64,000 nucleotides of DNA from contig NZ_VITV01000005.1 in NCBI RefSeq assembly GCF_007828035.1, positions 372,001-436,000 on the forward strand, in the 5' to 3' direction. This document shows positions 20,107 through 30,448 of the stretch, piece after piece. How positions within the stretch are numbered: position 1 is the stretch's first letter; each line of letters begins with the position of its first letter. The translations under genes were made by a program, and so were the position numbers. The notes under the pieces were generated by a model. It was not told the origin of the DNA. It saw only the letters and a program-made list of their open reading frames with translations, and searched no databases. The stretch is from Nitrospirillum amazonense (GTDB lineage Bacteria; Pseudomonadota; Alphaproteobacteria; Azospirillales; Azospirillaceae).

Positions 20107-21060
20107 TCAACCCTTGTCCAAAGGCACCCCGATGCGGCGTATTTCCCAGCGCAGGGTGATGCCCGACGTCTCCAGAACGCGGCGGCGCACTTCCTCGCCC
20201 AGGGCCTCGATATCGGCCGCGGTGGCGTCGCCCAGGTTCAGCATGAAATTGGCGTGCTTTTCCGACATCTGGGCGCCGCCGACCACCAGGCCGCGGCACC
20301 CGGCCTTGTCCACCAGGGCCCAGGCCTTCTCGCCGGCTGGGTTGGCGAAGGTGGAGCCGCCGGTGCGGGCGCGCACGGGCTGGCTGGCGGCCCGGGCGGC
20401 CGCGATCTCGTCCATGCGGGCCTGGATGGCGGCCCTGTCGCCGGCCGTCCCGCGCAGGGCGGCGGCGGTGAAGATCACGTCCTCGGGCACGCCGCAGTGA
20501 CGGTAGGTCAGGTGCAGGTCGTCGCGGCTGTAGACGTGGCGGTGACCCTGGCGGTCGATGCCCACCGCCGTCTCGATCACGTCCACCGTCTCCCCGCCAT
20601 AGGCGCCGCCGTTCATGCGGATGGCGCCGCCGATGGTGCCCGGGATGCCGGACAGGAACTCCAGCCCCGCCAGGCCGGCGGCCTGCGCCGTCTGCGCCAC
20701 GGTCAGGTCCAGGGCGCCAGCGCCGGCGTGGACCAGATCACCCTCGACGGAGACCTGGGCGAAGCTGCCGCCCAGGCGGATGACCACGCCGCGCACGCCG
20801 CCGTCGCGGACCAGCAGGTTGCTGGCGACACCGATGACGGTGACCGGCACGTCGGCCGGGCAGGCGGCCAGGAATTGGGCCAGGTCGTCCTCGTCCGCCG
20901 GGCGGAACAGCACGTCGGCCGGGCCGCCCACGCGGAACCAGGTCAAGGGGCCCAGCGGGGCGTCGGGCGTCAGGCGGCCACGCACGGACGGCAGGCGGCG
21001 CAGCAGGGCGGTGCCCCGGCTGAGCTCTCCTTCATCCATGGTGCGCCGTTCCGTCATCAT
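20107..21060 (-). CDS. murB: UDP-N-acetylenolpyruvoylglucosamine reductase
   Basis: A 317-residue FAD enzyme that reduces UDP-GlcNAc-enolpyruvate to UDP-MurNAc. The FAD-binding core is visible in [10 protein letters not shown] and the S-N-L-L-V-R-D-G-G segment; [15 protein letters not shown] is the family signature, and G-G-S-T-F-A-N-P holds the catalytic Ser. The C-terminal [10 protein letters not shown] motif is present. The length and sequence indicate the type II (shorter) form. The start is 1 bp after the murC stop. Confidence 0.97.
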   Translation of the reverse strand: MMTERRTMDEGELSRGTALLRRLPSVRGRLTPDAPLGPLTWFRVGGPADVLFRPADEDDLAQFLAACPADVPVTVIGVASNLLVRDGGVRGVVIRLGGSFAQVSVEGDLVHAGAGALDLTVAQTAQAAGLAGLEFLSGIPGTIGGAIRMNGGAYGGETVDVIETAVGIDRQGHRHVYSRDDLHLTYRHCGVPEDVIFTAAALRGTAGDRAAIQARMDEIAAARAASQPVRARTGGSTFANPAGEKAWALVDKAGCRGLVVGGAQMSEKHANFMLNLGDATAADIEALGEEVRRRVLETSGITLRWEIRRIGVPLDKG

Positions 21061-21061
21061 G

Positions 21062-22507
21062 TCAGTCCTGGCTCCCCCCGTTGCGCGAACCGGGGATGGC
21101 GGTGCCGAACAGGCGGTCCAACTCCGCCGGCAGGGCGTTGGCCCAGGTGGTGATGCTGCCGGCGCCCAGGCAGACCACCAGGTCGCCCGGCCGCGCCATG
21201 TCGCGGATCATGGACGGCAGCGCCTCGGGCGAGGGCAGGGGCAGGGCGTGGCGGTGGCCGTGGGTGCGCAGGCCGTCGACCAGCGCCTCCTTGGCGACGC
21301 CGGGGATGGGCGTCTCACCGGCGGCATAGACGTCGGCGACGATGACGGCGTCGGCGTCGTTGAAGCAGGTGCAGAATTCCTCGAACAGGCTCTGCAGCCG
21401 GGTATAGCGGTGCGGCTGGACCACCGCGATGGTGCGGCCGTTGCCGGCGGTGCGGGCGGCACTCAGCACCGCCGCGATCTCCACCGGGTGATGGCCGTAA
21501 TCGTCGATGACGACGATGCCGTTGCTCTCGCCCGTCTTGGTGAAGCGGCGCTTCACGCCGCTGAATTTGGCCAGGCTCTGGCGGATGCTGTCGTCGTTGA
21601 TGCCCATGTTCAGGGCGACGGCGATGGCGGCCAGCGAGTTTTGCACGTTATGCAGCCCGTACATGGGCAGGTGCAGGCCGGTGATGGTCCGCTCCTCCCC
21701 CGCTACGCGGTCGGAGACGACGACGTCATAGAAGGCGCCCTGCACGGTGGTCTGCAGGTTGGTGGCGCGCAGGTCGGCCTGGGGGTTGAAGCCATAGGTG
21801 ACGATGCGGCGATCCACCCGGCTGATCAGGGCCTGTACCTCGGGATGGTCGATGCACAGTGCCGCGAAGCCGTAGAACGGGATGTTCTGCACGAACTGGT
21901 CGAAGGCCTCACGCGCCTTGTCGAAGGTGCCGTAGAAATCCAGATGCTCGGGATCGATGTTGGTGACGACGGCGATGGTGGAGGGCAGCTTGGTGAAGGT
22001 GCCGTCGCTCTCATCCGCCTCGACCACCATCCAGTCGCCGGAGCCCAGCTTGGCGTTGGTGCCGAGCGCGTTGATGATGCCGCCGTTGATGATGGTGGGA
22101 TCGAAGCCGGCGCCGTCCAGCAGGGCCGACACCAGCGAGGTGGTGGTGGTCTTCCCGTGCGTGCCGGCGATGGCCACCGACCATTTCAGGCGCATCAGTT
22201 CCGCCAGCATCTCGGCGCGCCGCACCACGGGGATCAAGGCCGCGCGGGCGGCCATGACCTCGGGGTTGTCGCGCTTCACGGCGGAGGAGATGCAGACGAC
22301 GGCGGCGTCGCCCAAATTCTCCGCCCGCTGGCCGATGGATACGGGAATGCCCAGGTCGCGCAGGCGCTTGACGTTGTAGTTATCGGCCAGGTCGCTGCCC
22401 TGGACGGAATAGCCCAGGTTATGCAGCACCTCGGCGATGCCGGACATGCCGATGCCGCCGATGCCCACGAAATGAATGGTGCCGATGGACAGGGGCATCG
22501 CCCTCAT
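21062..22507 (-). CDS. murC: UDP-N-acetylmuramate-L-alanine ligase
   Basis: The ATG at 22507 (M-R-A-M-P-L-S-I-G) has GGAGA 8 nt upstream and overlaps the stop of the small frame before it (ATGA). It gives 481 residues. The Rossmann start [12 protein letters not shown] and the ATP-binding loop G-T-H-G-K-T-T-T-T define MurC; D-D-Y-G-H-H-P is the central Mur-ligase motif. It adds L-Ala to UDP-MurNAc. It lies between the 37-aa frame and murB. Confidence 0.97.
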   Translation of the reverse strand: MRAMPLSIGTIHFVGIGGIGMSGIAEVLHNLGYSVQGSDLADNYNVKRLRDLGIPVSIGQRAENLGDAAVVCISSAVKRDNPEVMAARAALIPVVRRAEMLAELMRLKWSVAIAGTHGKTTTTSLVSALLDGAGFDPTIINGGIINALGTNAKLGSGDWMVVEADESDGTFTKLPSTIAVVTNIDPEHLDFYGTFDKAREAFDQFVQNIPFYGFAALCIDHPEVQALISRVDRRIVTYGFNPQADLRATNLQTTVQGAFYDVVVSDRVAGEERTITGLHLPMYGLHNVQNSLAAIAVALNMGINDDSIRQSLAKFSGVKRRFTKTGESNGIVVIDDYGHHPVEIAAVLSAARTAGNGRTIAVVQPHRYTRLQSLFEEFCTCFNDADAVIVADVYAAGETPIPGVAKEALVDGLRTHGHRHALPLPSPEALPSMIRDMARPGDLVVCLGAGSITTWANALPAELDRLFGTAIPGSRNGGSQD

Positions 22508-22617
22508 TGGCCGTCTCCGCTGCGATAGGGGGAATGCGCGCGGGTCCAGCCCGCGGCGGCGGGACCATAGGCGAAGGGCGGCACCCTGGGGAAGCCTGTC
22601 ATATGAGGGGTGCTCAT
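22504..22617 (-). CDS. 37-residue ORF bridging murG and murC
   Basis: An open frame of 37 codons whose ATG overlaps the murG stop (ATGA at 22614-22617) and whose stop overlaps the murC start (ATGA at 22504-22507). The peptide is Pro/Gly/Ala-rich with aromatic residues ([20 protein letters not shown]). It has no membrane segment and I know no homologue. The double 4-bp overlap is what a translated gene in this cluster looks like, but a chance frame that only relays ribosomes to murC cannot be excluded. Confidence 0.45.
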   Translation of the reverse strand: MSTPHMTGFPRVPPFAYGPAAAGWTRAHSPYRSGDGQ

Positions 22618-23720
22618 GCGGCGGCCCTCCCGCCCTGGGTGACGTCCAGCACCGCGTCGGCCAGGCGCTCGGCCGCATCCGGAATGGCGAAGGAGCGGGA
22701 ACCGGCGGCCGCCAGGACCAGGGGCGCCGGGTCGTCCAGGAAGGCGGCCAGGCGCTGGGCCAGCGCCTCGGCCGTGAATTGGGCGTGCGGCATCAGCCAG
22801 GCGCCGCCGGCCTCGACCAAGGCCTTGGCGTTGGCGGTCTGGTGATCGTCCATGGCCTGAGGGTAGGGCACCAGGATGGCGGGACGGCCGGCAACGGCCA
22901 ATTCCGCCACCGTTCCGGCACCGGAACGACAAATGGCCAGGTGGCAGGCATCCAGCCGGCCGGCCATATCGCGGAAGAAGGGGGCTAACTCCACGTCAAC
23001 GCCCAGGCCGGCGTACCCCTCCCGCGCCTGCTCCATGGTCTCCGGCCGGGCCTGCTGCTTGATGCTCAGGCGCAGGCGATGCTCCGGGGACAGGCGGGCG
23101 ACGGCGGCGGGCAGGATGGTGCTGAAGACGGAGGCGCCCTGGCTGCCCCCCGTCACCAGGACGGACAGGGTCCCGGTAGGGGCGGTGTAGGGCCGGCCGG
23201 CCAGGTCCAGGATGGCCGGGCGTACGGGGTTGCCGGTACGCACGCTGGCCACGTGGCGGGGCAGGCCGCTGACCTGCGGGAAGGAGGTGGCGATCAGCCG
23301 CGCGCCGCCGGCCAGCATCTTGTTGGCCCGCCCCATCACGGCGTTCTGCTCATGCAGCACGACGGGGATGCCCAGGCGCTGGGCCGCGAACACGGTGGGG
23401 ACGGAGGGGTAGCCGCCGAAACCCACCACGGCGGCGGGCTTCAAATCCTTCAGAATGCGGCGGGCCTGCATCGTGCCGGCCAATAGGGACAGGGCCGTGC
23501 GCGCCTTGGACACCAGTCCCCGGCCCGGCGTGCCGGCGCTGACCCGGTGCACCGGGATGTCCGACAGCCCCTCGCCGAAGGCATGGCCGCGCGTGTCGGT
23601 CACCAGCACGACGGGCAGGCCCCGGGCGCGCAGGGTGCGGGCCAGCGCCTCCGCCGGGAACAGGTGGCCGCCGGTGCCGCCGGCCGCCAGGACGATCGGG
23701 CCCATCGGGGAAGCGGTCAC
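22614..23720 (-). CDS. murG: Lipid II synthase MurG
   Basis: A peripheral membrane glycosyltransferase that adds GlcNAc to lipid I. The GTG at 23720 was chosen because AGGGGG lies 8 nt upstream and GTGA overlaps the ftsW stop by 4 bp; an ATG five codons later is an alternative. The product is 368 residues. Motifs include the N-terminal [12 protein letters not shown] loop, the V-T-G-G-S-Q-G-A inter-domain motif and [11 protein letters not shown] near the UDP-GlcNAc site. Confidence 0.96.
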   Translation of the reverse strand: MTASPMGPIVLAAGGTGGHLFPAEALARTLRARGLPVVLVTDTRGHAFGEGLSDIPVHRVSAGTPGRGLVSKARTALSLLAGTMQARRILKDLKPAAVVGFGGYPSVPTVFAAQRLGIPVVLHEQNAVMGRANKMLAGGARLIATSFPQVSGLPRHVASVRTGNPVRPAILDLAGRPYTAPTGTLSVLVTGGSQGASVFSTILPAAVARLSPEHRLRLSIKQQARPETMEQAREGYAGLGVDVELAPFFRDMAGRLDACHLAICRSGAGTVAELAVAGRPAILVPYPQAMDDHQTANAKALVEAGGAWLMPHAQFTAEALAQRLAAFLDDPAPLVLAAAGSRSFAIPDAAERLADAVLDVTQGGRAAA

Positions 23721-24841
23721 GGCAGGTCCCCCTGGCCGAAGCGCTTGCGGGTGAGGGCCAGCAGCATGCCGACGCCGATGCCCAGCGCGATCAGGGAGGA
23801 TCCGCCATAGCTGATGAAGGGCAGGGTCATGCCCTTGGTCGGCATCATGTGCAGGCTGGAGGCCATGTTGATGCAGGCCTGCAGGCCGAACTGCATGGCC
23901 AGGCCGGCCGAGCCCAGCATGACGAACAGGCTCTGCTCGCCATAGGCCCGGGCGAAGCTGCGCATCACCACCACGCCGAACAGCAGCACGATGAACAGGC
24001 ACCACAGCATGCCCAGTTCCTCCCCCGCCACGGCGAAGATGAAGTCGGCATGGGCGTCGGGGATGGTCATCTTGACGGTGCCCTGTCCGGGGCCGGTACC
24101 CCACAGGCCGCCGTGCTGGAAGGCGTCCAGCGCGCGCTGGACCTGGTAGTTGTCGCCGGCGGCGGGATCCAGGAAGCGATTCACACGGCTCTGCACGTGC
24201 GGGAACAGGAAGTAGGCGCCCACCAGGCCGGACAGGCCGCAGACCACCAGCACCGCCACCAGCAGGATGGGCAGGCCGGCGATGAAGAACTGGCCGAACC
24301 ACACGGCGCTGACCACGAAGGTCATGCCCAGGTCGGGCTGCATCAGCAGCAGGGCCACGATCATCAGGTAGAAGACGATGCAGACGCCGAAATAGACCAC
24401 GTTGTTGGTGTGCCGGGCCTGGGCGAACAGCCAGGCGGCGACCACGGCGAAGGCGGGCTTGATGAATTCCGAGGGCTGGACCGACAGTCCGGGCAGGTGG
24501 ATCCAGCGCGTGGCGCCCTTGATCTGCACGCCCGACACCAGGGTCAGGGCCACACCCACCAGCGACAGCAGGAACATGATCATGGCCATGCGCCGCACAC
24601 CCTTGGGCGACAGCAGCGACACGCCCACCATGACGATCAGGGTGGGGATCAGCATCATCACGTGATGCTGGATGAAGTGGAAGTTATCCAGGCCGATGCG
24701 CTCCGCCACCGGCGGGCTGGCGGCCTGGATCAGCACCACGCCGATGGTGGCGATGAGGAAGACGGTGGCCAGGGTCCAGCGGTCGACGGTCCACCACCAG
24801 CGGCCGATGACGGATTGGTCGGTACGCGACAGCGTGATCAT
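23717..24841 (-). CDS. ftsW: Lipid II polymerase FtsW (SEDS family)
   Basis: A 374-residue multi-pass membrane protein with about ten hydrophobic segments. It polymerises glycan strands at the septum together with FtsI. SEDS-family signatures are visible near the C-terminus (P-T-K-G-M-T-L-P-F-I-S-Y-G-G-S-S) and in the centre (Q-P-D-L-G). The start overlaps the murD stop by 4 bp (ATGA), and its own stop overlaps the murG GTG. Confidence 0.96.
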   Translation of the reverse strand: MITLSRTDQSVIGRWWWTVDRWTLATVFLIATIGVVLIQAASPPVAERIGLDNFHFIQHHVMMLIPTLIVMVGVSLLSPKGVRRMAMIMFLLSLVGVALTLVSGVQIKGATRWIHLPGLSVQPSEFIKPAFAVVAAWLFAQARHTNNVVYFGVCIVFYLMIVALLLMQPDLGMTFVVSAVWFGQFFIAGLPILLVAVLVVCGLSGLVGAYFLFPHVQSRVNRFLDPAAGDNYQVQRALDAFQHGGLWGTGPGQGTVKMTIPDAHADFIFAVAGEELGMLWCLFIVLLFGVVVMRSFARAYGEQSLFVMLGSAGLAMQFGLQACINMASSLHMMPTKGMTLPFISYGGSSLIALGIGVGMLLALTRKRFGQGDLP

Positions 24842-26277
24842 GGCGTCCCGTCCTTTCCGGTTTCCAACTGGCCTGCCAACTGGCGCACGATGCGGACGAA
24901 GGCGTCGCCCCGCACCTCGAAATTGGGATACTGGTCAAAGCTGGCGCAGGCGGGCGACAGCAGCACCGTGCCCCCGGCTCCATTCGCTTTCATGGCTTCC
25001 CTGGCCATGGCGTAGGCGGCGGGCACGGCCTGGTCCAGCGTGCCGTAGCGGCCATAGCTGACCTTGCCCTCCAGCCAGGGCGCGAATGCCTCGGTCGCCT
25101 CACCAATCAGGAAGGCGTGGCGCACCCGGCCCATGAAGGGTTCCAGGCCGCTGAGCCCGCCCTCCTTGGCCTTGCCGCCGACGATCCAGTACATGTCCTC
25201 GTAACAGCCCAGGGCCTTGGACGCGGCGTCGGCGTTGGTGGCCTTGCTGTCGTTGACGAAGCGGATGCCATCGAGGGTGGCGATGGTCTGCTGGCGGTGG
25301 ACCAGGCCGGGGAAAGTGCGCATCGCCTCGGCGATCACATCCGGCGCCACGCCCACGGCGCGGGTGGCGGCGTAGGCGGCGCAGGCGTTCTGCCAGTTGT
25401 GGCGGCCGGGCAAGGCGGCGCACTGGCGGAGGTCCACGACGCTCAGCGCCTGGCCCCCGGTGTCGTCCACCAGCACGCCCCAGGCGGCATGAACGCCGCC
25501 TGGGACCGGGCGTTCCGACGAGATCCGTACGACCTTGCGGCCGCCCTCGGCCTCTAGGCTGTCGGCCATGGCGGCGGTGTTGGGTTCATCCACGCCGAGG
25601 ATGGCGACGGCCGGGGGCTTGGACAGGTCGCGGGCGCCCGCCTGGAAGATCAGGCGCTTGGCGGCGATGTAGCCGTCCATGCCGCCGTGGCGGTCCAGGT
25701 GGTCGGGCGTGATGTTCAGCAGCACGGCGGCGTCGAAGCCCAGGGAGGGCGTCAGCTCCAGCTGATAGCTGGACATCTCCAGCACATAGACGTCGCCCGC
25801 AACGAGTGCCGGGAAGGTCAGGACGGGGATGCCCAGGTTGCCGCCCACGGCCAGGGTGCGGCCGGCATAGGCCAGGATGTGGCCGGTCAGGGCGGTGGTG
25901 GTGGACTTGCCGTTGGTGCCGGTGATGCCGACGTAGGCCGCATCCGGCTGGGCCAGGCGCAGCAGTTCCACATCGCCGATGATGGGCACGCCGGCGGCCT
26001 TGGCGCGGGCCGCCACCGGATGTGGTGCCGGGAAGGTGTGGGGGATCCCAGGCGACAGCACCAGGGCGGCGACACCCGAAAGATCCGCCTCATGCAGGTT
26101 GGTCAGGGGGATGCCGGCGGCCTCCGCCGCCTTCTGGCCCCCGACCCCATCGTCCCAGGCCAGCACGTCGGCTCCGCTGGCGGCCAGCACGCGCGCCGCC
26201 GCCAGGCCGGAACGCGCCAAGCCCATCACCGCCACGCGGCGGCCTTTGAAGGAAGGGAGGAGGATGGGCTGGGACAT
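24838..26277 (-). CDS. murD: UDP-N-acetylmuramoylalanine-D-glutamate ligase
   Basis: A 479-residue Mur ligase that adds D-Glu. It has the N-terminal M-G-L-A-R-S-G Rossmann motif, the ATP loop G-T-N-G-K-S-T-T, the central N-I-T-P-D-H-L-D-R-H and the C-terminal L-S-P-A-C-A-S-F-D-Q-Y motif, the last typical of MurD. It is 9 bp after mraY and overlaps ftsW. Confidence 0.97.
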   Translation of the reverse strand: MSQPILLPSFKGRRVAVMGLARSGLAAARVLAASGADVLAWDDGVGGQKAAEAAGIPLTNLHEADLSGVAALVLSPGIPHTFPAPHPVAARAKAAGVPIIGDVELLRLAQPDAAYVGITGTNGKSTTTALTGHILAYAGRTLAVGGNLGIPVLTFPALVAGDVYVLEMSSYQLELTPSLGFDAAVLLNITPDHLDRHGGMDGYIAAKRLIFQAGARDLSKPPAVAILGVDEPNTAAMADSLEAEGGRKVVRISSERPVPGGVHAAWGVLVDDTGGQALSVVDLRQCAALPGRHNWQNACAAYAATRAVGVAPDVIAEAMRTFPGLVHRQQTIATLDGIRFVNDSKATNADAASKALGCYEDMYWIVGGKAKEGGLSGLEPFMGRVRHAFLIGEATEAFAPWLEGKVSYGRYGTLDQAVPAAYAMAREAMKANGAGGTVLLSPACASFDQYPNFEVRGDAFVRIVRQLAGQLETGKDGTP

Positions 26278-26286
26278 GGGCGGGGC

Positions 26287-27372
26287 TTAACGCAGCTTCA
26301 GGGTGGACAGGCCGGCCAGGGCCAGGATGACGGCGATGATCCAGAAGCGGATGACGACGGTCGGCTCGGACCAGCCTTTCTTTTCGAAGTGGTGGTGCAG
26401 CGGCGCCATGCGGAACACCCGCTTGCCCGTCATCTTGAAGCTGGCGACCTGCACGATGACCGACACGGTTTCCAGCACGAACAGGCCGCCGATGATGGCC
26501 AGCACCAGCTCATGCTTGGTGATGACGGCGACGGTGCCGAGCGCGCCGCCCATGGCCAGCGAGCCCGTGTCGCCCATGAACACCATGGCCGGCGGCGCGT
26601 TGAACCACAGGAAACCCAGGCCGGCACCCACCAGGGCGCCGCAGAACACCGCCAGTTCACCCGTGCCGGGAACGTGATGGATCTGCAGGTAGTTGGCGAA
26701 GACGGCGTTGCCCGACAGGTAGGCGATCAGGCCGAAGCTGGCGGCGGCGATCATGATGGGCACGATGGCCAGGCCATCCAGGCCGTCCGTCAGGTTGACG
26801 GAGTGGCTGGAGCCGACGATGACGAACACCGCCCAGGGGCCGAACAGGAAGCCCAGGGGGATCAGCACGTCCTTGAGGAAGGGCACGGCCAGGCTGGTAT
26901 CCAGCGGGCTCTGCGCCACATGCAGGTACCAGGCGGTGGCGACACCGGAGACCGCGATCATGGCCACCATCTTGCCCCGGCCGGACAGGCCTTTGGTGTT
27001 GCGCTTGGTCAGCTTCAGGAAGTCGTCGCCGAAGCCGACCAGGCCGAAGCCCACCGTCACCAGCAGCACGATCCAGGTGTAGGCGTTGGTCACATCCACC
27101 CACAGAACGGTGGAGATCAGGACCGAGATCATGATCATCAGGCCGCCCATGGTGGGCGTGCCCTTCTTCTTCAGGTGCGTCTCCGGCCCGTCGGTGCGGA
27201 TGGGCTGCCCCGACCCCTGCATGGACTTCAGCCAGCGGATGACGCCAGGGCCGATGACGAAGCTGATGATCAGTGCCGTCAGCATGGCCCCGCCCGTCCG
27301 GAACGTGATGTACCGGAACAGGTTGAAAAGCTGGAAGTCGTCGGCCAGCGGGAACAGCAGATTGAACAACAT
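26287..27372 (-). CDS. mraY: Phospho-N-acetylmuramoyl-pentapeptide transferase
   Basis: A 361-residue polytopic membrane enzyme that makes lipid I from UDP-MurNAc-pentapeptide and undecaprenyl phosphate. Signature motifs are K-K-G-T-P-T-M-G-G (residues about 68-76), [10 protein letters not shown] with catalytic Asp residues, and the histidine-rich M-A-P-L-H-H-H-F-E loop. Length equals E. coli MraY (360). It lies between murF and murD with gaps of 10 and 9 bp. Confidence 0.98.
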   Translation of the reverse strand: MLFNLLFPLADDFQLFNLFRYITFRTGGAMLTALIISFVIGPGVIRWLKSMQGSGQPIRTDGPETHLKKKGTPTMGGLMIMISVLISTVLWVDVTNAYTWIVLLVTVGFGLVGFGDDFLKLTKRNTKGLSGRGKMVAMIAVSGVATAWYLHVAQSPLDTSLAVPFLKDVLIPLGFLFGPWAVFVIVGSSHSVNLTDGLDGLAIVPIMIAAASFGLIAYLSGNAVFANYLQIHHVPGTGELAVFCGALVGAGLGFLWFNAPPAMVFMGDTGSLAMGGALGTVAVITKHELVLAIIGGLFVLETVSVIVQVASFKMTGKRVFRMAPLHHHFEKKGWSEPTVVIRFWIIAVILALAGLSTLKLR

Positions 27373-27382
27373 GGGGCGGGTC

Positions 27383-28849
27383 TTAGCTCCCGGAGACGGC
27401 GGGTGAGGAAGAGGGGGGCGGATGGTCCAGGGCCTTCAGGGCATCGACCACCAGCGCCATGCGGCTGCCGGCGGAACCCTTGACCATGACGATGTCGTTG
27501 GCGCGTACGGCGGCACCCACCAGCGGCGCCAGTTCGGCGCTGGTGTCGGCATGGGCGCCCCGGCGCTCGGGCGGCAGGCGGTCGAACAGATGGCGCATGT
27601 TCGGGCCGCAGGTGAAGACCAGATGGACGTCGGCCGCCACCAGCACGTCGGCCAGGCCGGCATGCAGCTTGGGAGAGTCCGGGCCCAGTTCCAGCATGTC
27701 GCCCAGCACCGCCACGCGGCGGCTGCCGGGTTCCGGTTGGGTATGGCCCAGCACATCGGCGGAGGCCGCCACCGACACGGGGCTGGCGTTGTAGCTTTCG
27801 TCGATCAGGGTCAGGCTGCCGCCCCCATGGGGATGGGTGGGCAGCGGCACGGTCTGGCGCACCCCCCGGCCCTTGACGGGCGCCAGCGTGGCCAGGGCCT
27901 GGGCGGCGGTGGCCAGATCGCCGCCGGCCGCCGACACGGCCAGCAGCACGGCCAGGCTGTTCAGCGCCTGATGGCGGCCGGGGACGGCCAGGGTGTAGCG
28001 GATGACCTGGCCCTGGATCTCGGCCGTCACATCGCTGCCGGTCGGGCCCAGATCCAGGTCGATCAGGCGGGCGTCCGCCCCGGCGGTGGCGCCGAAGCTC
28101 AGCACGTGGCCGATGCCCTGGGTGCGGGCGGCGGCCAGCAGGCGGGCATATTGCGGGTTGTCACGGTTCAGGATGGCCGTGCCCTGGCGGGACATGCCCT
28201 CGAAAATCTCGGCCTTGGCGTCGGCGATGCCCTCAACGGAGGCGAAGAACTCCAGGTGCACCGCCTCAACCGTGGTGATGATGGCGATGTCCGGCCGCGC
28301 CATGCGCGACAGGGGGCCGATTTCACCCGCGTGGTTCATGCCCAGCTCGAACACGCCGAAGCGCGCGTCGGCCGGCAGGCTGGCCAGCGACAGGGGCAGG
28401 CCCAGGTGGTTGTTCAGGTTGCCTTCGGTGGCGAAGGTGGTCCCCAAGGCGCCCAGCGCCGTGCGCAGGAATTCCTTGGTGCTGGTCTTGCCCACGGACC
28501 CGGTGACGGCGATGACCTTGGCGGTGGTGTTCAGTCGGGCAACCCGCGCCAAATCCTCCAGCGCCGCCAGCGTGTCGTCGACCACCAGCAGGGGCGCGTC
28601 GGCGGCGACGCCGTCCGGCACCTGGCTTACCAGGCAGGCGGCGGCCCCGCGCTCCAGCGCCGTCCCGACGAAGGCGTGGCCGTCGAAGTTGGGGCCCTTC
28701 AGCGCCACGAACAGGTCGCCGGGGTTCAGGGTGCGGGTGTTGATGGACACGCCGGTGGCGGCCCAGTCGGCGCCTTGGGCGCGCCCGTTCGCGGCGGCGG
28801 CGGCATCGGCCGCTGTCCATAGCACGGTTTTGGCCTGGACCGGGGTCAT
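27383..28849 (-). CDS. murF: UDP-N-acetylmuramoyl-tripeptide-D-alanyl-D-alanine ligase
   Basis: A 488-residue Mur ligase that adds the D-Ala-D-Ala dipeptide. The [16 protein letters not shown] start domain, the ATP loop [10 protein letters not shown] and [10 protein letters not shown] are all typical of MurF. Its ATG overlaps the murE stop by 4 bp. It is longer than E. coli MurF (452), mostly by a weakly conserved Pro/Ser end. Confidence 0.96.
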   Translation of the reverse strand: MTPVQAKTVLWTAADAAAAANGRAQGADWAATGVSINTRTLNPGDLFVALKGPNFDGHAFVGTALERGAAACLVSQVPDGVAADAPLLVVDDTLAALEDLARVARLNTTAKVIAVTGSVGKTSTKEFLRTALGALGTTFATEGNLNNHLGLPLSLASLPADARFGVFELGMNHAGEIGPLSRMARPDIAIITTVEAVHLEFFASVEGIADAKAEIFEGMSRQGTAILNRDNPQYARLLAAARTQGIGHVLSFGATAGADARLIDLDLGPTGSDVTAEIQGQVIRYTLAVPGRHQALNSLAVLLAVSAAGGDLATAAQALATLAPVKGRGVRQTVPLPTHPHGGGSLTLIDESYNASPVSVAASADVLGHTQPEPGSRRVAVLGDMLELGPDSPKLHAGLADVLVAADVHLVFTCGPNMRHLFDRLPPERRGAHADTSAELAPLVGAAVRANDIVMVKGSAGSRMALVVDALKALDHPPPSSSPAVSGS

Positions 28850-30342
28850 GCGGCACCCCCTGGGGCCATGCCCCCCCGCAGGCCCAGGACGCCGCGGGCG
28901 ACGGCGGCGTCGTCGAAGGGGCGCACCTCCTTGCCCACGATCTGGCCCTGCTCATGCCCCTTGCCGGCGATGACCAGCACGTCACCGGCCTTCAGCTCGC
29001 CGATGGCCAGCGCGATGGCGGCGGCACGGTCGTCCACCTCGGTGGCGCCGGGGCAGCCGGCCAGCACCTCGGCCCGGATGGCGCCGGGGATCTCGGTGCG
29101 CGGGTTGTCGTCGGTGACGATGACGCGGTCGGCCAGGCGGGCGGCGATGGCGCCCATCATCGGACGCTTGCCCCGGTCACGGTCGCCGCCGCAGCCGAAG
29201 ACGACGGACAGGCGGCCCTCCGCATGGGGCCGCAGGCTGTTCAGCACCGTCTCCAGCCCATCGGGCGTGTGGGCGTAGTCGACATAGACGGCGGCGCCAT
29301 TGTCCAGCGTCGCCACCAGTTCCAGCCGGCCGCGCACGCCGTCCAGCTGCGACAGCAGACCGGCGGCGGCCTGCGGCTCGGCACCGCTGCCAATGACCAT
29401 GCCCAGCGCGCACAGGGCGTTCCACACCTGGAAGCGGCCCACCAGCGGCAGGACGATGTCATGGCGGGTGCCCATGACCTCCAGGGTCAGGGCCTGACCC
29501 TGGGGCAGGGGCCGCAGGGACTTCACCGCCAGCTCGCGCGCCAGCTCGCCGAAGCTGATCAGGGTCTGCTTGCGGGCGCGCGTCAGGTCGGCCAGGGCCT
29601 GGAACTCGGGGATGTCGGCGTTGACCACGGCGGTCGCGCCGCGCGGCATTACCCGGTCGAACAGCATGGCCTTGGCCTTGAAGTAGGCCTCCATGGTGCC
29701 GTGATAATCCAGATGGTCGCGGGTCAGGTTGGTGAAGCCGCCCACGGTGACCAGCACGCCGTCCAAGCGGAACTGGTCCAGGCCGTGGCTGCTGGCCTCC
29801 ATGGCCAGGTGGGTGATGCCGCCCTCTGCCAGGCGCGACAGCGTGCTGTGCAGGGCCACCGGGTCGGGCGTGGTCAGGCTGTCCTCACGCGGGAAGCCGG
29901 GGGCGATCAGGCCCAGGGTGCCCATGGCGCCGGCCTGGTGCCCCTGCAGGGACCACAGCTGCCGGGTGAACTGCGCGGTGGAGGTCTTGCCGTTGGTGCC
30001 GGTGACGGCGGCGATGGTGGCGGGCTGGCGCTTGTAGAAGGCCGCCGCCAGCAGGGCGAAGCGCCGCCGGGGATTGGCGTCCTCGATCAGGCTGACGGGA
30101 TGGGGCAGGTTTTCAGGCAGCTTGGTGCCCTTGGGCGCCAGCACGGCCACGGCGCCGGCGGCCACCGCCTGGGGAATGAAGTCCCGCCCGTCGCGGGCGC
30201 TGCCCGGCATGGCGGCAAAGAGCATGCCCGGCTTGACCGCGCGGCTGTCGGCGGTCAGGCCGGTGATCTCGGGGTCCCGTTCCAGGGCCAGCGCCGATAC
30301 GGCGATTTCGGTGCGCGATGCCATCAGATCGGTCAGACGCAA
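28846..30342 (-). CDS. murE: UDP-N-acetylmuramoyl-L-alanyl-D-glutamate-2,6-diaminopimelate ligase
   Basis: A 498-residue Mur ligase. The start codon is TTG at 30342, with GAGAGGGA 5-12 nt upstream; the next in-frame ATG is only six codons later. The ATP loop is G-T-N-G-K-T-S-T. The C-terminal motif D-D-N-P-R-T-E marks meso-diaminopimelate specificity, as in Gram-negative bacteria. A 106-bp gap separates it from ftsI, the largest gap within the upper half of the cluster, with no gene visible in it. Confidence 0.96.
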   Translation of the reverse strand: MRLTDLMASRTEIAVSALALERDPEITGLTADSRAVKPGMLFAAMPGSARDGRDFIPQAVAAGAVAVLAPKGTKLPENLPHPVSLIEDANPRRRFALLAAAFYKRQPATIAAVTGTNGKTSTAQFTRQLWSLQGHQAGAMGTLGLIAPGFPREDSLTTPDPVALHSTLSRLAEGGITHLAMEASSHGLDQFRLDGVLVTVGGFTNLTRDHLDYHGTMEAYFKAKAMLFDRVMPRGATAVVNADIPEFQALADLTRARKQTLISFGELARELAVKSLRPLPQGQALTLEVMGTRHDIVLPLVGRFQVWNALCALGMVIGSGAEPQAAAGLLSQLDGVRGRLELVATLDNGAAVYVDYAHTPDGLETVLNSLRPHAEGRLSVVFGCGGDRDRGKRPMMGAIAARLADRVIVTDDNPRTEIPGAIRAEVLAGCPGATEVDDRAAAIALAIGELKAGDVLVIAGKGHEQGQIVGKEVRPFDDAAVARGVLGLRGGMAPGGAA

Positions 30343-30448
30343 GGGTCCCTCTCACACGTGATGCCGGGGCGGGTTGATAGCGCGCTGCCCGGCATCGGTC
30401 GACCCCCACCTTGCGGTGCCCTGTCGTGTGGGTTTCAGGGGGGGCTGG

